DNA of 13,206 nt, from positions 1 through 13,206 of the forward strand of contig DATFBW010000127.1 in the NCBI GenBank assembly GCA_035253645.1, given 5' to 3'. The translations under genes and the position numbers were made by a program. The first letter of the stretch is position 1; each line of letters starts with the position of its first letter. This document shows positions 9,248-13,206 of the stretch, one piece after another. Below the pieces are notes generated by a model, which was not told where the DNA came from, searched no databases, and saw only the letters and a program-made list of their open reading frames with translations. The stretch is from DASYRX01 sp035253645 (lineage in GTDB: Bacteria; Gemmatimonadota; Gemmatimonadetes; Gemmatimonadales; Gemmatimonadaceae).

Positions 9248-9320
9248 GCGGGAATAGCTCAGTTGGTAGAGCACAACCTTGCCAAGGTTGGGGTCGCGGG
9301 TTCGAGTCCCGTTTCCCGCT
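9248..9320 (+). tRNA. tRNA-Gly (GCC)
   Basis: GCGGGAA (9248-9254) pairs perfectly with TTCCCGC (9313-9319). The anticodon stem CAACC/GGTTG holds the loop TTGCCAA, so the anticodon is GCC at 9281-9283. The discriminator is T, as is common for tRNA-Gly. CCA is not encoded. Confidence 0.96.
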
Positions 9321-9349
9321 CTGTACGAAGAACGACAGGCGAAGGAATT

Positions 9350-9423
<74 letters not shown>

Positions 9424-9454
9424 TACGTAATGCGCTGTATTGCGTGTCACGTGA

Positions 9455-9528
9455 GCGCCCATAGCTCAATTGGATAGAGCATCTGACTACGGATCAGAAG
9501 GTTGGGAGTTCGAGTCTCTCTGGGCGCG
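9455..9528 (+). tRNA. tRNA-Arg (ACG)
   Basis: GCGCCCA (9455-9461) pairs with TGGGCGC (9521-9527). The anticodon stem TCTGA/TCAGA encloses CTACGGA, giving anticodon ACG at 9489-9491; in bacteria its first base is normally deaminated to inosine by TadA. The discriminator is G and CCA is not encoded. A heptamer array begins two bases after the gene. Confidence 0.96.
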
Positions 9529-9529
9529 T

Positions 9530-9571
9530 GACTAACAACTAGGGGTTCGGGGTTGGGGGTTAGGGGTTAGG
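9530..9571. repeat. Heptamer array between tRNA-Arg and tRNA-Pro, first block
   Basis: Six 7-bp units: GACTAAC-AACTAGG-GGTTCGG-GGTTGGG-GGTTAGG-GGTTAGG. The last two are identical and contain GTTAGG, the core of the octamer found across the window. Confidence 0.7.
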
Positions 9572-9587
9572 ACTTTGCGAGGTCGAT

Positions 9588-9602
9588 GCTCTTGCCAAGA
9601 GC
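9588..9602. other. Small hairpin between two heptamer blocks
   Basis: GCTCTT (9588-9593) and AAGAGC (9597-9602) form a perfect 6-bp stem with a 3-base loop, set between two heptamer arrays. No T-tract follows on the plus strand, so it is not an evident terminator. The array-hairpin-array layout repeats that seen downstream of the sigma factor gene. Confidence 0.5.
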
Positions 9603-9632
9603 TACGACTTAGGAGCTATGAGCTAGTAGTAC
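9598..9632. repeat. Heptamer array just ahead of tRNA-Pro
   Basis: Units AGAGCTA-CGACTTA-GGAGCTA-TGAGCTA-GTAGTAC reach the first base of tRNA-Pro. The units resemble those beside the sigma factor gene (AGAGCTA, AGAACTA). Confidence 0.65.
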
Positions 9633-9705
9633 GGGGTGTAGCTTAGCCCGGTAGAGCGCCTGCTTCGGGAGCAGGAGGTCGCTGGTTCAAATCCAGTCAC
9701 CCCGA
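9632..9705 (+). tRNA. tRNA-Pro (CGG)
   Basis: CGGGGTG (9632-9638) pairs with CACCCCG (9698-9704). The anticodon stem CCTGC/GCAGG encloses TTCGGGA, giving anticodon CGG at 9666-9668. The discriminator is A and CCA is not encoded. The 3' part of the gene doubles as one arm of the terminator that follows. Confidence 0.95.
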
Positions 9706-9718
9706 CTGGTTCTTTTTT
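9693..9718 (+). terminator. Intrinsic terminator overlapping the 3' end of tRNA-Pro
   Basis: CCAGTC (9693-9698, the 3' strand of the T-stem plus the first acceptor base) pairs perfectly with GACTGG (9704-9709) around ACCCC, and TTCTTTTTT follows directly. It would end the tRNA transcript, but forming it requires opening the T-arm and acceptor stem. Confidence 0.55.
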
Positions 9719-9722
9719 AGTA

Positions 9723-9782
9723 CAGCCTGCGCGCGGGCCCAGGCTGCTTCAGCAGCCAAAAACTTAGGTTTTTCGGCCCGCG
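9723..9782. other. Nested inverted repeats after the tRNA cluster
   Basis: An outer stem CGCGGGCC (9732-9739) with GGCCCGCG (9775-9782) encloses two hairpins: GGCTGC/GCAGCC (9742-9747 with 9752-9757, loop TTCA) and AAAAAC/GTTTTT (9759-9764 with 9769-9774). Together they could fold as a three-way junction. A competing stem, CAGCCTG/CAGGCTG (9723-9729 with 9740-9746), is also possible. It lies between convergent units, so a terminator role is possible, but no T-tract follows on either strand. Confidence 0.4.
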
Positions 9783-9855
9783 TGTTAGCCCGCTGCGCGT
9801 TTGCACACCGCGCGCACAACGTCCTACCGCCACATGATAGCTTGCGTTAGGCGCC

Positions 9856-10344
9856 TTACGATCTGGCGGTAAAGCGTACCTCGATGTTTACAGTCCCCAT
9901 CTTGCCCGTGCCCGGATCGTATGATGTGATACCCTTGCACACGTAATGGCCCGAGACCAAGGCAGGCTTCACCTCGGTCGATCCCGTGCACTGGGGCTTT
10001 TCGCCCGCCATGACTCCCGCGGTGGCTATGAGCTTACCGCGAGCTACGGTGACCCCGACTTCTTTATCGCCAAAAGTCAGCAGTGCATTTGACTCGGCCG
10101 ACCCTGAATTACCGAATTGGAGCCACGTCATTTCGCCGTCACCGAAGCTCGCTTTCGCGTTGATGGCCACATCGCCGCTGATGCTGAAGGAACCGGTCAC
10201 CACTACCGTCGCGCTGCCGGCAACGAATTGACGGGCGCTGATAGGCGGATACACCGCCTGTGCGCCCGCGCTCGAGCCGGTGAAGGAAACAGTCAGCGCG
10301 GCGAGCGCTACGAGCAGCGGAGTGTGCGTCAGTGCCGGCGTCAC
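9856..10344 (-). CDS. Small secreted protein of unknown function
   Basis: A 162-residue protein with a clear signal peptide: a hydrophobic core at about 9-22 (PLLVALAALTVSF) and a likely cleavage after SSAGA near residue 28. The mature part is rich in beta-prone, Gly/Ser/Thr/Val segments (SATVVVTGSFSISGDVAINA) and ends in GTVNIEVRFTARS, which suggests an all-beta fold. Two cysteines, in PQCTG and HYVCKG, are spaced for one disulfide. I do not recognise the family. The start is GTG and overlaps the TGA stop of the upstream OmpA-domain gene, so the two are translated together and may act together in the envelope. A CGTTAGGC copy lies just past the stop. Confidence 0.8.
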   Translation of the reverse strand: MTPALTHTPLLVALAALTVSFTGSSAGAQAVYPPISARQFVAGSATVVVTGSFSISGDVAINAKASFGDGEMTWLQFGNSGSAESNALLTFGDKEVGVTVARGKLIATAGVMAGEKPQCTGSTEVKPALVSGHYVCKGITSYDPGTGKMGTVNIEVRFTARS

Positions 10345-11588
10345 TGCTTCACGATCTCGACCCTGCGATTCTGCGCGCGACCGGTCGCAGTCGCGTTAGG
10401 CACCGATGGCTTCGTATCACCGAACCCTTTCGTGGTGATCCGATCGCCTTGAATGCCGAAGTCCGCAACCAGCGCCGCCTTCACTGCCGCCGCTCGCGCG
10501 TCGCTGAGCGTTAGGTTCGCGGCAGCCTGTCCGACGTTATCGGTGTGGCCCTCGATCAGGATCTTGAGATCGCCGTACTTCTGTAGCGTGCTGGCGATCT
10601 CCTTGAGGACGGGCCGCGACTCCGGCTGCAGCTCCGCTTTGCCTGTCGCGAAGAGGATGCCCTGCGTGGCCCAGCGCCCTTTCGCCGCAAGCGCGTCATA
10701 CAGCACGTCGGTTTCGCTCTCGGCGACGCGAATGCTCGTGATGAAAACCGCCATGTTGTCTTCCGGTGAACCGAACACGTGCATCCGGATTACAGAGTCC
10801 CGCCTGAATTGGAATTCCGGGATGTTGTACATGCGGCGCTCGTTCACGTACATCTTGAAGTAGGCGCTGTCCATGAGAATCCGGACGTGCACCGGCTTCC
10901 CCATCAATTGTGGGCGCAGCGCTTCAGGCATTTCCACGCTTTGATTCTTGGCGCCGCCAATGATCGTGACACCGTTGGGATGCCAGTGTATCTCGGCGGA
11001 TTCGGCGCCGCGCTCCCTTGTCACGCTGCCTTCGACTGAGAAGACCTCGTAGCCGCAGCAGTGTACCGGTGGCGCGATGAGGTCGATCTCGAGCGTGAAC
11101 CGCTGGGGCAGCTGCTTGCCAACTGGGATGCGGAGTTCCGACCGGTCCGTCGCACGCAGCACTTTGATTCCATCGCGCTCCACGACATCCATCTGTCCGG
11201 CAACGTATTTGAGCCCGCGCGCGAAGTTACCAACGCGGTCTTCGCTGAAGTCAGTGAAAAAGATGACTTTGTTGCCCGGGACGAAGTCGTAGTTGTCCCA
11301 AATTTTGGCATCGGCTTTCGCGGGAGCCGCTGCCGCGTTAGGCGCGCCGGCCGCCGAGGCAGCGGCTCCTGATGTGGAGTCCGCGGCCTTCACTTTGGCG
11401 CTATCCGTTGCCTTCGCCTTGGCGCTGTCGGCAGAAGCTTTCTTGGCTGCTTCTTCCAGTTTCTTTTTCGCCGCCTCTTCCGCTCTCCTCTTGAGCGCTG
11501 ATCCAACTTGGGCGGAACTGGTCTCCGACAGCGCGGCGCTGAGCGCAACCGCGGTCAGGCATGCTACGGCAAATCGCACGACACGCAT
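10341..11588 (-). CDS. OmpA-domain envelope protein with a central beta domain
   Basis: A 415-residue protein in four parts: a signal peptide (about 1-26, ending SSAQ); an Ala/Lys/Glu-rich, probably helical linker (about 28-95, with KRRAEEAAKKKLEEAAKK); a central beta-rich domain (about 97-290) with an unusual adjacent cysteine pair in VHCCGYE (177-178); and a C-terminal OmpA-like peptidoglycan-binding domain (about 305-415). In the last, GHTDNVG (Asp350) and LSDARA (Arg365) are the residues expected to hold diaminopimelate, and NRRVEIV closes the fold. It should tether an extracytoplasmic domain to the cell wall. The central part resembles LamG/concanavalin-like jelly rolls (LEIDL, HVRILMD, KMYVNERRMYNIP), but this is inference. 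I chose the ATG at 11588 over the adjacent GTG because AGGAGAGG lies about five bases upstream. Confidence 0.88.
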   Translation of the reverse strand: MRVVRFAVACLTAVALSAALSETSSAQVGSALKRRAEEAAKKKLEEAAKKASADSAKAKATDSAKVKAADSTSGAAASAAGAPNAAAAPAKADAKIWDNYDFVPGNKVIFFTDFSEDRVGNFARGLKYVAGQMDVVERDGIKVLRATDRSELRIPVGKQLPQRFTLEIDLIAPPVHCCGYEVFSVEGSVTRERGAESAEIHWHPNGVTIIGGAKNQSVEMPEALRPQLMGKPVHVRILMDSAYFKMYVNERRMYNIPEFQFRRDSVIRMHVFGSPEDNMAVFITSIRVAESETDVLYDALAAKGRWATQGILFATGKAELQPESRPVLKEIASTLQKYGDLKILIEGHTDNVGQAAANLTLSDARAAAVKAALVADFGIQGDRITTKGFGDTKPSVPNATATGRAQNRRVEIVKQ

Positions 11589-11708
11589 CACAACCTCTCC
11601 TCGTCGAGTAGCCAGCCCGAATCTACGACCGGTTGTCGTTTCGGTTAGTGATGAGGTCGCGAAAGAGCGAGAAGCTGTCGTTCGAACCTTGGCCGCGGCT
11701 TAAGTGCG

Positions 11709-11757
11709 AGTCAAAGTTCAGGGGTCTAAGGTCAAAGCGAGCATGAGGGGCATGAGG
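11709..11757. repeat. Heptamer array upstream of the PerM-type gene, first block
   Basis: Units AGTCAAA-GTTCAGG-GGTCTAA-GGTCAAA-GCGAGCA-TGAGGGG-CATGAGG keep a 7-bp register, with the middle ones matching the GGTC(T/A)(G/A)A class found around atpA and atpD. The second half also contains two tandem copies of GCATGAGGG. Confidence 0.55.
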
Positions 11758-11772
11758 GGGCGTCGGTTGTTC

Positions 11773-11807
11773 TTTGACCTCTGACCTTTGACCTCTGACC
11801 TCTGACC
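11773..11807. repeat. Heptamer array upstream of the PerM-type gene, second block
   Basis: Five clean units: TTTGACC-TCTGACC-TTTGACC-TCTGACC-TCTGACC. It is inverted relative to the first block and is the most regular array in the window. Confidence 0.8.
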
Positions 11808-11978
11808 TGGTCGTTTCTGGTGGGCCACGTTGATTTTGGGACTATAGCGGGCTGCCGACTGTCGCCGTACGCCGCTTCCAGGCATCGTGCTCAGGAGCGC
11901 GTAACACCCAACGATCACCCAGTGACGATACCCACTACGCACGCCGACCCACGCACGGACGTTAGGCGCTGGCCGCCG

Positions 11979-13073
11979 ATGACCTACGTCGCGAAAGCGA
12001 CAGTCACCGTCGCGCTCACGCTTTACGTGTTGAGTCTCGCACGCTCCGTCATGCACATCCTGATTCTGGTGCTCATGGCCGCGGTGCTCGCGATTGGACT
12101 CGACCCGGCTGTCAGACGTCTCGAGCGGCTGAACATGCGCCGCGCCTTCGCCGTCATGATCATCTTCGCCGGCTTCGTTGCTCTCGTCGCACTCTTCGCG
12201 TGGCTCGTGGTGCCGCTGCTCGTTAGGCAGACGACGGCGCTCACCAACGACATCCCCGCGTACGCGCAACGTCTCGAGCTGCGCGACGACGCGATCGGCC
12301 GCTACTTTCGGGAAAACAACGTCGCGCAAAGCATTCAAGACGTCGTCGCCAGCCTCCCCGCACGTATCGTGCGGTCCTTCTCGACGATTCTCGGCGTCGC
12401 CGGGAGAATCACCGCGGTGCTGTTCAACCTAACGACGGTCGCCATCCTGATGGTGTATTTCATGCTCTCCTTGCCGAGTATGGAAAACACATCGGCATTG
12501 CTCGTATCGCCGGAGCGGCGCGAGCGAACAAAGCGGATCATCGATCAAGCCGTCGAAAAAATCGGCGGCTACGTGTCCGGCAACCTGACCACTTCACTGA
12601 TCTGCGCACTCACTACTCTCGTTGCCCTGTTTTTGTTAGGCATGCCTTACGCGGTCCCACTCGCGATATGGGCTGGCCTCGCCGCCCTGATCCCCGCGGT
12701 GGGCTCCTATCTCGGCGCAATCCCCGCTGTCCTGGTCGCGTTGTTTCAATCGCCGTTCAAAGCCCTCGCAGTGCTCGTGTATTTCATCGTCTATCAGCAG
12801 TTCGAGAACTACTTCGTAGTTCCAAAGATCATGCAGAATGCCGTGAACCTGTCACCGGCGACCGTCATCATTTCGACGCTGATCGGGGGCAGTCTCTTTG
12901 GCTTTGCTGGCGCGCTGCTCGCGCTGCCCGTCGCGGCCACGATCAAGGTGATCCTTTACGACGTGTGGCTGCGCGAACGCGCTGAGAAAGGCGACGTCCT
13001 CGTGAAGGAGCACCTTGAGGAACAGGCGCGTACGCAGGGAACGGAATCGCCGACGTCCCACGCACCAGAATGA
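11979..13073 (+). CDS. AI-2E/PerM family membrane protein
   Basis: A protein of about 364 residues from the ATG at 11979, close to the usual size of this family. It has about seven or eight membrane segments: two near the start (VALTLYVLSLA, ILILVLMAAVLAIGL), one after RRAFAVMIIF, then FNLTTVAILMVYFMLSL and the C-terminal set. Hallmarks are DPAVRRLERL, the GLAALIPAVGSYLGAIPAVL loop, and the QQFENYFVVPKIM segment followed by VNLSPATVI and the Gly-rich LIGGSLFGFAGALLALPVAA. Members include TqsA, linked to autoinducer-2 export, and Na+/H+ antiporter-like or permease proteins; the substrate here cannot be assigned. The start is uncertain: GTG at 11921 (adding TIPTTHADPRTDVRRWPP) or at 11820 are alternatives, and none has a good Shine-Dalgarno. 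Confidence 0.88.
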   Translation: MTYVAKATVTVALTLYVLSLARSVMHILILVLMAAVLAIGLDPAVRRLERLNMRRAFAVMIIFAGFVALVALFAWLVVPLLVRQTTALTNDIPAYAQRLELRDDAIGRYFRENNVAQSIQDVVASLPARIVRSFSTILGVAGRITAVLFNLTTVAILMVYFMLSLPSMENTSALLVSPERRERTKRIIDQAVEKIGGYVSGNLTTSLICALTTLVALFLLGMPYAVPLAIWAGLAALIPAVGSYLGAIPAVLVALFQSPFKALAVLVYFIVYQQFENYFVVPKIMQNAVNLSPATVIISTLIGGSLFGFAGALLALPVAATIKVILYDVWLRERAEKGDVLVKEHLEEQARTQGTESPTSHAPE

Positions 13074-13091
13074 TCAGAAAGAACCGAGCTG

Positions 13092-13206
13092 ATGTTTGTG
13101 CGCGGAGTCTCGCGCAATCGACGCACGTCGTACATGATGAGATGGTCGCTCATTCCCCCCGCCTTGCGCAGGAGGTGCCTCCATGGCTTGCCTAACGACT
13201 CATTCC
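13092..13206 (+). other. Right edge: open frames, possible start of another gene
   Basis: Two plus-strand frames run off the window. One starts at ATG 13092 and stays open for 38 codons with only a weak ribosome site. The other starts at ATG 13183 (M-A-C-L-T-T-H-S), seven bases after AGGAGG, a strong Shine-Dalgarno. Only eight codons of the second are visible. Neither piece resembles a known protein, and GGAGGTGCCTCC could also be a chance near-palindrome. Confidence 0.25.

Larger units (their letters stand above)
11589..11978. other. Divergent gap upstream of the PerM-type gene
   Basis: This stretch separates the OmpA-domain gene from the downstream membrane protein. It holds both blocks of heptamer repeats (11709-11757 and 11773-11807) and a tandem pair of GCATGAGGG (11741-11758). 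GGTCAAAG (11730-11737) and CTTTGACC (11772-11779) can form an 8-bp stem. The frame of the next gene stays open back to a GTG at 11820, but the sequence from there to about 11920 has less GC-biased codons and looks non-coding. Confidence 0.45.

Noticed and set aside
9558..9571. GGTTAGG repeats as telomere-like sequence
   Set aside because: Only two such units are present, internal to a tRNA cluster, and the period-7 array continues with other units. Nothing suggests a chromosome end.
9530..9632. CRISPR-like repeats
   Set aside because: Units are 7 bp and contiguous, without unique spacers of constant length, and no cas gene is present.
11718..12338. A 206-codon minus-strand frame
   Set aside because: It is antisense to the PerM-type gene and translates partly through the heptamer arrays. 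The product is low-complexity and charged.
12956..13153. Minus-strand frame beginning MSDHLIMYDV
   Set aside because: It runs antisense into the conserved 3' end of the PerM-type gene and becomes Ser/Arg/Cys-rich. No ribosome site is convincing enough to support it.

Overview
The window looks like a chromosomal, mostly housekeeping stretch from a GC-rich, Gram-negative-type bacterium. The best guess is Gemmatimonadota or a relative. This rests on an outer-membrane barrel, a lipoprotein and an OmpA-type protein together with a short RpoD-like sigma factor that resembles the Bacteroidota/Chlorobi-type primary sigma. The taxonomic call is inference. No transposase, phage gene or CRISPR array is visible.

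Layout. Positions 1-1133 hold two minus-strand envelope genes: a barrel protein cut by the window edge, and a CHRD-domain lipoprotein with an intrinsic terminator after it. Positions 1505-5715 hold a minus-strand F1 ATP synthase cluster, atpA-atpG-atpD-atpC, without delta or F0 genes and with a short epsilon. Upstream of it on the same strand lie an AraC-type regulator, a Nudix hydrolase and an MlaF-type ABC ATPase (7871 down to 5823), and before those an RpoD-like sigma factor (8901-8011) with its own strong terminator. Positions 9150-9705 carry five plus-strand tRNA genes (Ala-GGC, Gly-GCC, Val-GAC, Arg-ACG, Pro-CGG), none encoding CCA. Then come two overlapping minus-strand genes, an OmpA-domain protein followed by a small secreted protein, and finally a plus-strand AI-2E/PerM-type membrane protein.

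Two DNA-level patterns are not explained by the genes. First, the octamer CGTTAGGC occurs 18 times by eye in 13.2 kb, nine times in each orientation, against about 0.4 expected for a random octamer. Six more copies differ only in the last base. It lies in genes and gaps alike and puts TTA, CTA and AGG codons into conserved proteins, so the DNA word itself seems to be under selection. Second, at least nine short arrays of degenerate 7-bp units sit in the gaps, often overlapping a stop codon or flanking a hairpin.

A perfect CRP/FNR-like palindrome (TGTGA-N6-TCACA) overlaps a plausible promoter just upstream of atpA, suggesting direct control of the F1 genes by a CRP-family regulator.
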